A DNA stretch of 64,000 bases from Xanthomonas campestris pv. badrii (GCF_012848175.1 NZ_CP051651.1:2790001-2854000), one strand, 5' to 3'. Shown: positions 1 through 9,857, counted from the stretch's first letter. Made by a program: numbers and translations. Notes: generated by a model from the letters alone, not told the origin.

Positions 1-627
1 ATACCCCTTCTCGGGCAGGCCCAGACCGCCCTGCCCTGCATAGGCGATCATCTGCTCGGAATTCTTGTAGTCGGCATTGGCACCGAACGAGAACACGAAG
101 CCCTGGCCCTTGGCATAACTGTCGCGCAACCACGCGGCGATGGCCGGCGCATCGGCCAGCGCGTCGATGGCCTGCAAATGCGGCTGCAACGGGGTGATGC
201 CGGCGGTGTCGATGGCCGCCTCGTCCGAGCCGGTGCGCCACAGATCGGCGATCTTGGCATCCACCGAACCGGCCGACAGATTGCCGCGCGCCAGCTGCTC
301 CACCAGCGCATGCTGGATGGCCAACGAGCGCTCGGCCAGCACTTCGAAGCTGCCCCAGCTGCTGCGATCGGACGGCACCGGGTTGGCCTTGAGCCACTTG
401 GCGTTGACGAAGCCGTTGAGGTCCTGGCACGCGTTGATGGCAGGATCCAGATCGCCGCTGCCGAATGCCACGATAGGTGCATCCAGCTTGGACACATCCA
501 CCCTGGCCGGTGCGGCCTGCGGCGCGGCGGGCGTCGCCTTGGCAGTGTCGTCGGAGGCGCCGCACGCAGACAGCGCGACCGCGATGGCCAGCGCAAGCGA
601 CAGCGGCACGAACTTGTTCAACGTCAT
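1..627 (-). CDS. M13 family metallopeptidase lipoprotein, N-terminal part (partial)
   Basis: The gene runs off the left edge, so only about 209 N-terminal residues are visible. The protein opens with a lipoprotein signal: a hydrophobic stretch followed by the lipobox LSAC with Cys22 as the lipidation site, then an Ala/Pro-rich linker. After this comes the segment with ACQDLNGFVNAKW and IPSDRSSWGSF-like wording (here PVPSDRSSWGSFEVL), typical of the start of neprilysin/PepO-like M13 zinc endopeptidases. The HExxH zinc motif would lie beyond the window and cannot be checked. The expected role is cleavage of peptides in the periplasm or at the outer membrane. The gene is divergent from the next gene to the right. 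Confidence 0.85.
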   Translation of the reverse strand, partial: MTLNKFVPLSLALAIAVALSACGASDDTAKATPAAPQAAPARVDVSKLDAPIVAFGSGDLDPAINACQDLNGFVNAKWLKANPVPSDRSSWGSFEVLAERSLAIQHALVEQLARGNLSAGSVDAKIADLWRTGSDEAAIDTAGITPLQPHLQAIDALADAPAIAAWLRDSYAKGQGFVFSFGANADYKNSEQMIAYAGQGGLGLPEKGY

Positions 628-932
628 TGCATTCTCCAAACCATGACCGCGCCTGCGCGGTCGAAAAAAGTCGGCAGCCGGTCGGGAGCCGCCGGCGAAG
701 ATCAGCGCATCAGACCGCGCTCGCTTCTTCGTCGGCTACCCCGCAGCCGGCCACACCAAGATCACTGCAGCGGCACCGCAACGCCATGACGTCCGCTGCC
801 GTGCCTTCGCCAACATCAATGCGACGACAGGCTGCCGGCACGTGTACCACTGACGCCGCGACCGCCTGTTCCCCCTGATACCTGCATCCCAACATACTTG
901 CATCCCAACGCAACGCACGCCATTGCAGGCAG
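628..932. other. intergenic region, no gene seen
   Basis: About 305 bases between the start of the M13 peptidase gene and the stop of the small membrane protein gene. It should hold the promoter of the peptidase gene. The only structure noticed is a short direct repeat of GCATCCCAAC near 885-910. No convincing open frame or RNA gene. Confidence 0.4.
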
Positions 933-1247
933 TCAACGCTGCGCGTAGAACGGCGCCATCACCAGGTAAACCGGGTACGCCAACACCAGCAGCACCGGGG
1001 CTGCCTCATGCCCGGATGTCGCATCGGCCAACGCTTCCATCTGTCGCCTCGGCCCGGCGATACCGAACCCCAGCAGCAGCACGCCCACCGCGCAGATCAG
1101 CAGCGCCAGCACCAGCCCAGCGTCGGAGATGTCGCCAGCGGCCAACGCGACGAAGGCAGCGCCGCCTGCCACCAGCACGCCCAGCGTCGCCAGGTACGCG
1201 CGACAGTACACAGCGGTCATCTGCCTGGTTTGACGTTTGCCGGACAT
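933..1247 (-). CDS. small membrane protein of unknown function
   Basis: 104 residues from the chosen ATG at 1247, which has a weak AGG-type ribosome site; a longer frame begins at 1304 but its first 19 residues look non-native. Three hydrophobic stretches, roughly residues 13-35, 41-63 and 82-98, suggest three membrane passes with a basic N-terminus inside. No catalytic motif or known family was recognised. It lies downstream of gpmA on the same strand with about 140 bases between, so co-transcription is possible but not shown. Confidence 0.55.
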   Translation of the reverse strand: MSGKRQTRQMTAVYCRAYLATLGVLVAGGAAFVALAAGDISDAGLVLALLICAVGVLLLGFGIAGPRRQMEALADATSGHEAAPVLLVLAYPVYLVMAPFYAQR

Positions 1248-1387
1248 CGCGTTTTGCCTACATGGCAGCGCGGAGCATGCATCACGCCCACGCACCGCTT
1301 CCATTCACCACCGCACGCGGCGTTTTGCAACGTGCGAAGACAGGCGCTGCGCACGACGCACGCAGCGCTTCAACCACGCAGCGGCGC

Positions 1388-2137
1388 TTACTTGGCCTTG
1401 CCCTGGTTGGCCACTGCCTCGGCCGCGCGCTTGGCCGCTTCCGGATCGCCCAGATAGCGGTAGCTGCGCACCTGCAGGCTGTCGTCGAGTTCGAACAACA
1501 GCGGGATGCCGGTGGGAATGTTGAGCTCCAGGATCTGCTCGTTGGAGACGTCATTGAGGTACTTGTACAGCGCGCGCAACGAATTGCCGTGCGCGGTCAC
1601 CAGCACGGTCTGGCCGGCCTTCAGTTGCGGCGCAATCGCGTCGTGCCAGTACGGCAGCACGCGCACCAGCGTGGTGGCCAGCGACTCGGTGCCCGGCAAT
1701 GCATTGCGGTCCAGGGTGGCGTAGCGGCGGTCGTGACACGGGTGGCCCGGGTCGTTGACGTCCATCGCCGGCGGCGGGATGTCGTAGGAGCGGCGCCAGA
1801 TCTTGACCTGCTCCTCGCCGTGCTTGGCCGCAGTCTCGGCCTTGTCCAGGCCCTGCAGCCCGCCGTAATGGCGCTCGTTGAGGCGCCAGCTCTTGGACAC
1901 CGGCAGCCAGTCCTGGTCGAGTTCCTTCAACGCGCCCTGCAGCGTGTGGATGGCGCGCTTGAGTACCGAGGTGTGGGCGACATCGAACTGCAGCCCTTCG
2001 TCCTTCATCAGCTTGCCGGCCGCCGCAGCTTCCTGGCGGCCCTGCTCGGTGAGGTCCACATCCACCCAGCCGGTGAAACGGTTGTCCAGATTCCATTGGC
2101 TCTGGCCATGGCGCAGCAGTACGAGTTTGCGGGTCAC
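1388..2137 (-). CDS. gpmA: 2,3-bisphosphoglycerate-dependent phosphoglycerate mutase
   Basis: 249 residues, the usual length for the cofactor-dependent enzyme, which interconverts 3- and 2-phosphoglycerate in glycolysis and gluconeogenesis. The phosphohistidine motif LRHGQSQWN lies at residues 8-16, with [13 protein letters not shown] following. Other family signatures are [11 protein letters not shown], the IPPPAMD loop and the second active-site histidine in [10 protein letters not shown]. The start is GTG, supported by a CGGAGAAC ribosome site a few bases upstream. It is divergent from the endonuclease V gene with about 100 bases between the starts. Confidence 0.96.
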   Translation of the reverse strand: MTRKLVLLRHGQSQWNLDNRFTGWVDVDLTEQGRQEAAAAGKLMKDEGLQFDVAHTSVLKRAIHTLQGALKELDQDWLPVSKSWRLNERHYGGLQGLDKAETAAKHGEEQVKIWRRSYDIPPPAMDVNDPGHPCHDRRYATLDRNALPGTESLATTLVRVLPYWHDAIAPQLKAGQTVLVTAHGNSLRALYKYLNDVSNEQILELNIPTGIPLLFELDDSLQVRSYRYLGDPEAAKRAAEAVANQGKAK

Positions 2138-2240
2138 TACGGTTCTCCGATTGGGGGCCGATCAGCCTGCGATTGTAGCGGCAGCCAGCGCATCGCTGGC
2201 GTGCACGCGCTGCCCACGCGCTGCAGGCGATGCTGCGGGC

Positions 2241-2948
2241 ATGCCCGACATCGCTCCCGTATTCGCCGGTTGGGACGGCAGTGTCACCCAGGCGCGACAG
2301 TTGCAACGGCAACTGGCACGGCAGGTCGTGCTGCAGGACGCAGTCGCTGCAACGCCGCAGTTGCTGGCCGGATTCGATGTCGGTTTCGAGCACGACGGCC
2401 AGACCACGCGCGCGGCCGCCGTGCTGCTGGATGCGCAGACCTTGCTGCCGCTGGAAATGCAGGTGGCACGCGTGGCGACCTCGATGGCGTATGTGCCCGG
2501 GCTGCTCAGCTTTCGCGAATTGCCGGCCTTGCTGCAGGCTCTGGCGCTGCTGTCGCGCACGCCGGACCTGGTGTTCGTCGACGGCCAGGGCATCGCCCAT
2601 CCGCGCGGGCTCGGCATCGCCGCGCACTTCGGCGTGGTGACCGGCCTGCCCAGCATCGGCGTGGCCAAGCAACGGCTGGCCGGAAGCTTCGTGGAGCCGG
2701 GTGCCGACCGCGGCGACCACAGCCCGATCCTGCTGGGCGGCACGCAGATCGGCTGGGCGCTGCGCAGCAAGCCGCGCTGCAATCCGCTGATCGTCTCGCC
2801 CGGTCACCGCGTCTCCATGCAAGGCGCACTCGACTGGACCTTGCGCACCCTGCGTGCATATCGCCTGCCGGAACCGACGCGTCTTGCAGATCGCCTGGCG
2901 TCGCGCCGCGGCGAGAGTGCGCTGCCTGCACAGGCCAGCCTGCTGTAG
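2241..2948 (+). CDS. nfi: endonuclease V (deoxyinosine 3' endonuclease)
   Basis: 235 residues from ATG 2241. Endonuclease V cuts the second phosphodiester bond 3' to deoxyinosine, starting repair of deaminated adenine. Family acidic residues are visible in LLAGFDVGF, in [10 protein letters not shown] and in [13 protein letters not shown], with the RLAGSF and SPGHRVSM segments further on. The E. coli enzyme is about 223 residues, so the length fits. The frame is open upstream of 2241, so an alternative upstream start is possible, but residues before it look random. No clear operon partner. Confidence 0.93.
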   Translation: MPDIAPVFAGWDGSVTQARQLQRQLARQVVLQDAVAATPQLLAGFDVGFEHDGQTTRAAAVLLDAQTLLPLEMQVARVATSMAYVPGLLSFRELPALLQALALLSRTPDLVFVDGQGIAHPRGLGIAAHFGVVTGLPSIGVAKQRLAGSFVEPGADRGDHSPILLGGTQIGWALRSKPRCNPLIVSPGHRVSMQGALDWTLRTLRAYRLPEPTRLADRLASRRGESALPAQASLL

Positions 2949-3091
2949 CACGCGTCCCTGCGCACCGCCGGCGCAGTGAGCAACACCGTACGCGACCATG
3001 GCAGTCAGAACATTCCGTCTTGACCGACGCCGCGCGCCGCGCGCAGATCGCGTGCGAAGCTTTGGCTTCCCTTCCGTCACGAGCCAGCGCC

Positions 3092-3982
3092 ATGACCACC
3101 TTGATCGCCCCACGCGTGCACGACATCGGCGGGCTGCAAGTACGGCGCGCAGTGCCTACTCTGCAGGCGCGCAGCGTGGGGCCGTTCGTGTTCGTCGACC
3201 ATATGGGCCCGGCCGTGCTGGAGCCGCAGCACGGCATCGACGTGCGCCCGCATCCGCACATCGGCCTGGCCACGGTGACCTTCCTGTGGGCGGGCGAGAT
3301 CGGCCACCGCGACACGCTGGGCTCGGATCAGGTGATCCGCCCCGGCGACGTCAACTGGATGACCGCCGGGCGCGGCATCGCCCATTCCGAGCGCACCCCC
3401 GGCCCCGAGCGCGCGCGCGAACATGCATTGCACGGCATGCAGACCTGGATCGCGCTGCCACGCTCGGCCGAGGAAACCGCGCCGGCGTTCCACCATCACC
3501 CCGCAGCCAGCCTGCCGCAGCAGCGCCGCGATGGCGTGTGGCTGCGCGTGATCGCCGGCCGCGCCTACGGCGAGGAATCGCCGGTGCAGGTATTCAGCGG
3601 CACGCTCAATGTGGCACTGGACCTGGCGCCGGAGGCGGAGATCGACCTGGACGCCGGGCATGCCGAGCGCGCCCTGTACATCCTCGAAGGCGAGGCGCAA
3701 CTGGACGGTGCCGACGTGCCCGCCCGCCACCTGATCGTGCCGGCCGCCGGTGCCCGCGGCCGGTTGCGCGCCAAGACTCCCCTGAAGGCCTTGCTGCTCG
3801 GCGGCGAGCCGCTCGATGGCCCGCGTCACCTGTGGTGGAACTTCGTGTCCAGCTCCAAGGAGCGCATCGAACAGGCCAAGGAGGATTGGCAGGCCGGGCG
3901 CTTCGGCAGCATTCCCGGCGACGACCAGGAATTCATTCCCCTGCCGGAAACCCCGGCCCCCAAGGCGGTCAATTACCCCTGA
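3092..3982 (+). CDS. pirin family protein (first copy)
   Basis: 296 residues. Bicupin pirin fold: the N-terminal cupin carries the metal-ligand pattern HPHPHIGLATVT-like (here RPHPHIGLATV), then GDVNWMTAGRGIAHSE, which is the pirin signature, and a C-terminal cupin with LLLGGEPL. Some bacterial pirins oxidise quercetin and others modulate metabolic enzymes, so the substrate is not known. The long frame open from 923 is an artefact of high GC; ATG 3092 matches the family start. A second, only distantly similar pirin lies at 5521-6375 on the other strand. Confidence 0.9.
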   Translation: MTTLIAPRVHDIGGLQVRRAVPTLQARSVGPFVFVDHMGPAVLEPQHGIDVRPHPHIGLATVTFLWAGEIGHRDTLGSDQVIRPGDVNWMTAGRGIAHSERTPGPERAREHALHGMQTWIALPRSAEETAPAFHHHPAASLPQQRRDGVWLRVIAGRAYGEESPVQVFSGTLNVALDLAPEAEIDLDAGHAERALYILEGEAQLDGADVPARHLIVPAAGARGRLRAKTPLKALLLGGEPLDGPRHLWWNFVSSSKERIEQAKEDWQAGRFGSIPGDDQEFIPLPETPAPKAVNYP

Positions 3983-4232
3983 AACCATGCGCGCAATGCG
4001 CAGCCCTGCAGGATCGGTCACCAGGTCTCGTTCTGCGAGTGCCGCATTGCACAAGGCGTGCCGCACCCAGGTGCGACAGGGCTTGAGCTTGCTCGCACAG
4101 CTGTGGTAGTGATGCAGCTGTGAGCGGAACGCGCGCCATGTGGGCGGCAGCCTTGAAGCGGGGAGCTTGAGGTGCTGCAGCGGCAGGGAGTGGCGTGGTC
4201 CCGCATCGTCATCCAATGCCGGGGAATCTTCG

Positions 4233-4697
4233 ATGAAGTCTGCATTCTGCCTTGTCGGCCTGAGTCTGCTGCTGGCCGCCTCCACCACTGCCCATGCCCA
4301 AACCGCGTCGGTCTGCCCGCCGCTGCCACCCGCCTCGGGACTGCAGTGGAACGAGCTGGCCGGTGCCGATTATCTGGTCTGCAAGGCGGTCAACGCCGAG
4401 GGCCGCCAGGTGGTCGGGGTGATGCTGACCACCCGCGACCCCGCCATGGTGCTGGCACGCGATCGCCGCGCCGAAAAAGGCCAGATCCAGCAGGAAGAGT
4501 TCTACTGGTACAAGCTCGACCTGGGTGGCCGCGAAATACCGGGCACGGAATCGCGCCGCGTCACCGTGGTCGAACTGGGCAAGAAGCGCTACGCGCAGCT
4601 GTGGATCGATGGCGCCAGCAGCGAGGAACTCACCTCGATGCAATCGCTGGTGCAGGCGATGGATCTGCAACCGGCCAGCCTGGCGTTGCAGCGCTGA
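4233..4697 (+). CDS. secreted hypothetical protein
   Basis: 154 residues with a clear Sec signal peptide: MKSAFCLVG followed by a Leu/Ala core and a probable cut after AHA near residue 21. The mature part has two cysteines (VCPP and LVCKA) that could form a disulphide, and a compact alpha/beta-looking sequence. No family recognised. The ATG sits behind a GGGGAATCTTCG segment that can serve as a ribosome site. Its neighbours on both sides are convergent or separated by over 200 bases, so it is probably monocistronic. Confidence 0.65.
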   Translation: MKSAFCLVGLSLLLAASTTAHAQTASVCPPLPPASGLQWNELAGADYLVCKAVNAEGRQVVGVMLTTRDPAMVLARDRRAEKGQIQQEEFYWYKLDLGGREIPGTESRRVTVVELGKKRYAQLWIDGASSEELTSMQSLVQAMDLQPASLALQR

Positions 4698-4931
4698 TGT
4701 CTTGAAGGCACGGCGCTGCCTTGGCCTGGAGGCAGCGCCGCGCCAGTGCAGCTGCGTGGCCCGGCGCGGCCTGCAGCCGCGGTGATGCCGCCGTGCGGCC
4801 TGGGCGCTGGGCGCGCGGCTGCAGCGGCATCGGTGCTGATCTCCAATGGCGCGCTGGGCCGCGCCTTCGCTGGACGCAAGACGCAAGGCTGCTTCGCAGC
4901 TGGATGCGCAGGCAAAGCCGCGCTTCAATGC

Positions 4932-5363
4932 CTACGGCGTGACAGCACCGGGGGTGGCAACAAGCTCGATCCGTGGGCGGGTCGCAATGCGCACCTCGCC
5001 GGTCAACAGCCGATGGATCGGGCACTTGTCGGCCACGTCCATCAGGCGTGCGCGCTGATCGTCATCCAACGCGCCGTCCAGCACGATCTCGCGACTGATC
5101 TGCGTCCCGCCCGCACCGCGCTGGGTGTAGTGCAGGTGCACGTGCACGCCTGTCAGCGGCCATTGCTTGCGCGCCGCCACCATCGACACCGTGATCGCCG
5201 TGCAGGCGCCCAGGGCACCCAACACCTGCGATTCCGGATCCGGCCCGGCATCGGCGCCGCCGTTGGCAGGCTGTGCATCGCCGAGCCAGCAGTGCTGCCC
5301 ATCGTGGATGGTGACGGTGTACGGCACGTTGCCGGTGCTGACACTGACGGGACGGTCACTCAC
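4932..5363 (-). CDS. OsmC/Ohr family peroxidase-like protein
   Basis: 143 residues from GTG 5363, chosen because AGGAGGG lies seven bases upstream; the open frame continues further but without family similarity. OsmC/Ohr proteins reduce organic hydroperoxides through two cysteines. Both are visible: LGALGACTAITVSM and ADKCPIHRLL. A start in VPYTVTIHDGQH and the ending RIATRPRIEL fit the family. It is followed upstream on the same strand by a pirin gene (about 157 bases apart), which suggests shared stress or redox function, though operon structure is not proved. Confidence 0.88.
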   Translation of the reverse strand: MSDRPVSVSTGNVPYTVTIHDGQHCWLGDAQPANGGADAGPDPESQVLGALGACTAITVSMVAARKQWPLTGVHVHLHYTQRGAGGTQISREIVLDGALDDDQRARLMDVADKCPIHRLLTGEVRIATRPRIELVATPGAVTP

Positions 5364-5520
5364 GACGCCCTCCTGTTTACAAGTGTGGCTGACGACAGCA
5401 GCCGCTGCGGGTGGCACTCGAACTGCCCCCCGTAGCGGCTGTGCGCGATCTGCATCGCGTGTGCTGCCGATCGCGCCTGCCGATGCATGCGCGACGGTGC
5501 AGCTTCGCAAGCCCGAGGCC

Positions 5521-6375
5521 TCAGAAGCGCCCTTCCTGGAAATCGACGAACGCCTGCATCAGCTCCTGCTTGGTGTTCATCACGAACGGGCCGTGCCGCA
5601 TCACCGGCTCGTCGAGTGGGCGCCCGGCCACCAGGATCAGCCGCGCACCCTCGGCGCCGGCGTGCAGCGTCAGGCGCTCGCCGCCGCCCAGCACCGCCAG
5701 CTCCTGCGCCGGCAGGCTGCGCGCGGCATCGCCCTCGCCCACTGCCACTGCGCCCTCGAAGGCATACGCAAAGGCGTTGTGGCCCTCGGGCAGCAGGTAG
5801 TCCCATGCTGCGCCCGCATCCAGGGCGATATCCAGATACACCGGGCTGGTCGCGGGCTGCACGATCGGCCCGACCACCTCGCCCACTGCGCCGGCAATCA
5901 CCTTGACCGTCACGCCGGGCGCCGGATGCGCCACCGGGATGCGGTCGGGCGCGTACTCCTGGTACTTCGGGTCGGTCATCTTCTCGCGTGCCGGCAGGTT
6001 CACCCACAGCTGGAAACCGCGCATGCGCCCGGATTCCTGCTCGGGCATTTCCGAGTGGATCAGGCCGCGGCCGGCGGTCATCCACTGCACGCTGCCCGGC
6101 GTCAGCAGGCCCTCGTTGCCGTGGTTGTCCTTGTGCCGCATGCGTCCATCGAGCATGTAGGTCACCGTCTCGAAGCCGCGATGCGGATGGCTCGGAAAGC
6201 CGGCCAGATAGTCCTCGGCCTGTTCGGTGCCGAACTCGTCCAGCATCAGGAACGGGTCCAGCTCCGGCAATTGCTGGGTGCCGATCACGCGGGTCAGCTT
6301 GACGCCGGCGCCATCGGAGGTGGGCATGCCGCGGATGGTGCGCAGCACATGCGCCGGGGTGGTGAGGGTGCTCAT
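5521..6375 (-). CDS. pirin family protein (second copy)
   Basis: 284 residues from ATG 6375. The N-terminal cupin holds FPSHPHRGFETVTYML, with the metal-binding His pair and the pirin continuation GSVQWMTAGRGLIHSEMP. The C-terminal cupin domain ends with the characteristic GRPLDEPVMRHGPFVMN. This is the YhhW/PA-type pirin subclass, different from the 3092 copy. Upstream of the OsmC-like gene and transcribed in the same direction. Biochemical substrate unknown; quercetinase activity is documented for some relatives. Confidence 0.92.
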   Translation of the reverse strand: MSTLTTPAHVLRTIRGMPTSDGAGVKLTRVIGTQQLPELDPFLMLDEFGTEQAEDYLAGFPSHPHRGFETVTYMLDGRMRHKDNHGNEGLLTPGSVQWMTAGRGLIHSEMPEQESGRMRGFQLWVNLPAREKMTDPKYQEYAPDRIPVAHPAPGVTVKVIAGAVGEVVGPIVQPATSPVYLDIALDAGAAWDYLLPEGHNAFAYAFEGAVAVGEGDAARSLPAQELAVLGGGERLTLHAGAEGARLILVAGRPLDEPVMRHGPFVMNTKQELMQAFVDFQEGRF

Positions 6376-6751
6376 TGCAGTGTCCCTGTGCAGTGTGTGG
6401 ATGCCGACATCATGGGTGCGCGTGGCGACGCGCCCAACCGCGACGGTTGCAACCGATCGTTCCAAACGCCGGCCTGGCCGCGATGCCGCTAGCGCACCTT
6501 GCACCCAAACACCCTAAGAGCGGCCAACAACACGTAGCGAGCGGTCGTCAGGTGGGTGCGGACGGCGCGGAGGAACCGCAGTGTACGAGTGGTACATGCC
6601 GATTCCGAGCACCGGCCGCGCCCGCCTGGCGGCCGCGCAGAAGTTTTTCTAGCTGCTCTAAGACCAAAGTTTTACCCCGCTGTCCAAGGCTGCCATTGAC
6701 CGCAGGCGAGCGCGGGTGGACCCTTGGGCGAATCGTTTACTAGGGACATGC
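6376..6751. other. divergent intergenic region carrying a repeat element
   Basis: This region separates the divergent starts of the pirin gene and cstA. Most of its middle is taken by a copy of the approximately 150 bp dispersed repeat (6515-6661). The last 90 bases before cstA should hold its promoter. No gene of its own was found. Confidence 0.5.
6515..6661 (+). repeat. dispersed intergenic repeat A, copy 1
   Basis: About 147 bases that recur at 62061-62206 and 21448-21603 in the same orientation, and in diverged inverted form at 34125-34218. Shared blocks include AACACGTAGCGAGCGGTCG, GGTGGGTG.GGAC, ACATGCCG, CCGAGCACCGGCCGCGCC, CGCCTGGC and a terminal GAGCTGCTCTA-type end. All copies lie between genes. 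Function unknown; it does not encode a convincing protein. Confidence 0.8.
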
Positions 6752-8824
6752 ATGAAAGGGTTCTCGAAGCTGGGCTGGGGCGCGCTGGCGCTGCTGGCCG
6801 CGTTCTGCCTGGGCACCGTGGCACTGCGGCGTGGCGAACACATCAATGCGTTATGGATCGTCGTCGCCGCGGTCTCGATCTACCTGATCGCCTACCGGTT
6901 CTACAGCCTGTTCATCGCCGACAAGGTGATGCAGCTGGATCCCACCCGCGCCACCCCGGCGGTGGCCAACAACGACGGCCTGGACTACGTGCCCACCAAC
7001 AAGCACGTGCTGTTCGGCCATCACTTCGCTGCCATCGCCGGCGCCGGGCCGTTGGTCGGCCCGGTGCTCGCCGCGCAGATGGGCTACCTGCCCGGCCTGC
7101 TGTGGCTGGTGGTGGGCGTGGTGTTTGCCGGCGCGGTGCAGGACTTCGTGGTGCTGTTCCTGTCCTCCCGCCGCAACGGCCGCTCGCTGGGCGATCTGGT
7201 GCGCGAGGAAATGGGCCAGGTGCCTGGCACCATCGCGCTGTTCGGCGCCTTCCTGATCATGATCATCATCCTGGCGGTGCTGGCGATGGTGGTGGTCAAG
7301 GCGTTGGCCGAAAGCCCGTGGGGCATGTTCACGGTGATCGCCACCATGCCCATCGCACTCATGATGGGCGTGTACATGCGCTACATCCGCGTCGGCAAGA
7401 TCGGCGAGATTTCGGTGGTGGGGCTGATCCTGCTGCTGGCTGCGATCTGGCTGGGCGGCAAGGTCGCCGCCGACCCGACCTGGGGCCCGGCATTCACCTT
7501 CACCGCCAAGCAGATCACCTGGATGCTGATCGGCTACGGCTTCGTGGCGTCGGTGTTGCCGGTATGGCTGCTGCTGGCGCCGCGCGATTACCTGTCCACC
7601 TTCCTCAAGATCGGCACCATCCTGGCACTGGCGATCGGCATCCTGGTCGTGATGCCGGACCTGAAAATGCCGGCGCTGACCCAGTTCGCCTCCACCGGCG
7701 ACGGCCCGGTGTGGAAGGGCGGCATCTTCCCGTTCCTGTTCATCACCATTGCCTGCGGCGCGGTCTCCGGCTTCCATGCACTGATCGCCTCCGGCACCAC
7801 GCCCAAGCTGCTCGCCAACGAAGGCCACATGCGCTACATCGGCTACGGCGGCATGCTGATGGAATCGTTCGTGGCAATCATGGCGCTGGTAGCCGCCTCG
7901 ATCATCGAGCCTGGCATCTATTTCGCCATGAACAGCCCGGCGTCGCTGGTCGGCACCGACACCGTGGCGGTGGCCGCCAAGATCAGCGAGTGGGGCTTTT
8001 CGATCACTCCGCAGGTGCTCGAAGCCACCGCCCGCGATATCGGCGAGCACAGCATCCTGGCGCGTGCCGGCGGTGCGCCCACGCTGGCGGTTGGTATCGC
8101 CCAGATCCTGCACCAGCTGCTGCCGGGCGAAGACACCATGGCGTTCTGGTACCACTTCGCCATCCTGTTCGAAGCCTTGTTCATCCTGACCGCGGTGGAT
8201 GCCGGTACGCGTGCGGGCCGCTTCATGCTGCAGGACCTGCTGGGCAACTTCATCCCGGCGCTGAAGAAGACCGAATCCTGGGCCGCCAACATCATCGCCA
8301 CCGCCGGCTGCGTGGCGCTGTGGGGCTACCTGCTCTACACCGGCGTGATCGATCCGTTCGGCGGCATCCAGACCTTGTGGCCGTTGTTCGGCATCTCCAA
8401 CCAGATGCTGGCCGGGATCGCGTTGATGCTGGGCACCGTGGTGCTGTTCAAGATGAAGCGCGACCGTTATGCCTGGGTCACCATCGTACCGGCGCTGTGG
8501 CTGTTGCTGTGCACGACCTACGCGGGGCTGATCAAGATCTTCGACAGCAACCCGGCGCAGGGCTTCCTGGCGCAGGCGCACAAGTTCCAGGCCGCCATCG
8601 CCAGCAACACCATCACCGCACCGGCCAAGACGGTGCCGCAGATGCAGCAGATCGTCACCAATGCCTACGTCAACACCGGGCTGACGGTGCTGTTCCTGTT
8701 CGTGGTGGGCGCGATCCTGATCTACTCGATCAAGACGATCGTGATTGCGCGCCGCACTGCGCAACGCAGCGACCGCGAAACCCCGTACGTGGCCTTGCAA
8801 CCACACCAGATGGCGGATCTGTAA
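6752..8824 (+). CDS. cstA: carbon starvation protein A, pyruvate/peptide transporter
   Basis: 690 residues, close to the 701 of E. coli CstA, with many hydrophobic segments spread over the whole length. Recognisable family stretches are [56 protein letters not shown] and [16 protein letters not shown]. CstA-type proteins act in uptake of pyruvate or peptides when carbon is limiting. The chosen ATG at 6752 removes 12 residues that lack family similarity. Its stop overlaps the start of the small YbdD-like gene by one base, which is the conserved arrangement for this transporter. Confidence 0.96.
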   Translation: MKGFSKLGWGALALLAAFCLGTVALRRGEHINALWIVVAAVSIYLIAYRFYSLFIADKVMQLDPTRATPAVANNDGLDYVPTNKHVLFGHHFAAIAGAGPLVGPVLAAQMGYLPGLLWLVVGVVFAGAVQDFVVLFLSSRRNGRSLGDLVREEMGQVPGTIALFGAFLIMIIILAVLAMVVVKALAESPWGMFTVIATMPIALMMGVYMRYIRVGKIGEISVVGLILLLAAIWLGGKVAADPTWGPAFTFTAKQITWMLIGYGFVASVLPVWLLLAPRDYLSTFLKIGTILALAIGILVVMPDLKMPALTQFASTGDGPVWKGGIFPFLFITIACGAVSGFHALIASGTTPKLLANEGHMRYIGYGGMLMESFVAIMALVAASIIEPGIYFAMNSPASLVGTDTVAVAAKISEWGFSITPQVLEATARDIGEHSILARAGGAPTLAVGIAQILHQLLPGEDTMAFWYHFAILFEALFILTAVDAGTRAGRFMLQDLLGNFIPALKKTESWAANIIATAGCVALWGYLLYTGVIDPFGGIQTLWPLFGISNQMLAGIALMLGTVVLFKMKRDRYAWVTIVPALWLLLCTTYAGLIKIFDSNPAQGFLAQAHKFQAAIASNTITAPAKTVPQMQQIVTNAYVNTGLTVLFLFVVGAILIYSIKTIVIARRTAQRSDRETPYVALQPHQMADL

Positions 8825-9048
8825 TGGGCACCCAACTCGTTCTGGCCAGCCAGTATCAGGTGCATCGCCGCATCTGGCGGCGCCTGATCCAGACCGCGCG
8901 GCTGTGTTGCGGCATTCCCGACTACGACAACTACGTGCGCCACATGCTGGAAAAACATCCCGACAAGCCGGTGATGGACTATCCGGCGTTCTTCCGCGAG
9001 CGCCAGGACGCGCGCTACGGCGGCAAGAGCGGGTTCCGCTGTTGTTGA
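8824..9048 (+). CDS. YbdD/YjiX family small protein
   Basis: 74 residues. The ATG shares its A with the last base of the cstA stop (TAATG), so the two are translationally coupled. The family segment [21 protein letters not shown] and the ending KSGFRCC are diagnostic. Proteins of this family are encoded next to CstA/YjiY transporters and are required for or modulate pyruvate uptake in enterobacteria; the same partnership is inferred here. A strong terminator hairpin follows 47 bases after the stop. Confidence 0.93.
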   Translation: MGTQLVLASQYQVHRRIWRRLIQTARLCCGIPDYDNYVRHMLEKHPDKPVMDYPAFFRERQDARYGGKSGFRCC

Positions 9049-9094
9049 TTGACGATCGATTCACTGGTCGATCGCTTGATCAAACAATCGAAAA

Positions 9095-9130
9095 CGCAAC
9101 AGGGCGCGATGCGAATCGCGCCCTGTTGCG
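9095..9130 (+). terminator. strong hairpin terminator after cstA-ybdD
   Basis: A perfect 16-bp stem (CGCAACAGGGCGCGAT) with a GCGA loop at 9111-9114, preceded by AAAA and followed by TTGATGG. It is placed just after the last gene of the operon. The downstream T-run is short, so efficiency would rest on the very stable stem. Confidence 0.75.
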
Positions 9131-9288
9131 TTGATGGTTCGAGTTTTGAAGCGGCGGATCTGCGACCTGGCTGCAGCGTTCTTGCCTGCCCACCATCGCG
9201 AGACGCGACGCAAGGCAGAGCGGCTGATCTGCGACTTTGCGGATAGATCAGTGGAAGATCAGTGTGTCTGCGGCTTCGCTGCAGGGCC

Positions 9289-9388
9289 CTCGCCCGCCCA
9301 CCATCGCGGGACACGCCGCAAGTACGTCCCTGTAGGCTCTTACGCGGCATCCATGCCGCGTAAGGTCCCGCGACGGTGAGCGGGCAAG
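9289..9388 (+). repeat. palindromic intergenic repeat B, copy 1
   Basis: Contains GGGACACGCCGCAAGTACGT, TGTAGGCTC and an inner palindrome GCGGCATCCATGCCGC, and is bounded by CGCGGGAC/GTCCCGCG. The same string recurs on the other strand at 9587-9680. A shorter degenerate relative lies at 9181-9214. Can fold into a long cruciform-like hairpin; no coding potential. Confidence 0.75.
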
Positions 9389-9586
9389 GACCTATCGAGA
9401 TGGTAGGTGTGCATGGTTGCAAGCGGTGCGTTCGTCGCATCACTGTGCGTCGACCAGCGCCTCACCACCCCATCGCAAACCGAGTGGTGGACGGATTCCA
9501 GCACGCAACCCACAAACGTCTCGTCTGTCACCCAAGCCAAGCAATACGCTCTCAGGAAAGCAACCGACCAACTTCCTGGTGCGGTG

Positions 9587-9680
9587 TCCTCGCCGCTTGC
9601 GGGACCGTTGGCGGCATGGATGCCGCCACCGAGCCTACATGGACGTACTTGCGGCGTGTCCCGCAAGCGGTGAGGGCACC
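9587..9680 (-). repeat. palindromic intergenic repeat B, copy 2 (inverted)
   Basis: Read on the minus strand this matches 9289-9388: GCTTGCGGGACACGCCGCAA, then AGTACGTCC, TGTAGGCTC and GGCGGCATCCATGCCGCC. The inner palindrome has compensating base changes relative to copy 1 (ACGCGG/CCGCGT becomes TGGCGG/CCGCCA), so the ability to pair is kept while the sequence varies. Confidence 0.75.
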
Positions 9681-9857
9681 GCGCACTCGAACCAACGAGC
9701 TTTTGATCCGGCATTCGACTGCACTCAAACCACGCTAGGACTCGACAGCCCTTTCAGTGCGGGCCGATTGCACGATCTGGCCCGGTCGATTGCAGAACGA
9801 GATGGCTGCGACTTCAACGCCATCGACACCGCGCCCAAGACCTCCTGCCGGCAGCTT

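Larger units (their letters stand above)
9131..9857. other. gene-free region with degenerate repeats
   Basis: About 730 bases without a supportable gene between the cstA terminator and the HAD phosphatase stop. It contains a degenerate repeat unit around 9150-9215 (GATCTGCGAC...CCACCATCGCG) and two well-matched copies of a palindromic element in opposite orientation (9289-9388 and 9587-9680). Short open frames here follow the repeats and lack family similarity. Confidence 0.6.

Noticed and set aside
923..3091. Upstream extension of the first pirin gene, 723 additional residues
   Set aside because: It would run through gpmA and endonuclease V in other frames; ATG 3092 matches the normal pirin N-terminus.
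8824..9048. Reading the small YbdD-like gene as a cstA readthrough product
   Set aside because: A stop codon ends cstA and the ATG overlaps it in another frame; the protein matches an independent conserved family.
6851..9064. A 737-residue minus-strand frame over cstA
   Set aside because: Antisense to cstA; very rich in Gln, His, Asp and Arg and no domain, as expected for the complement of a membrane protein gene.
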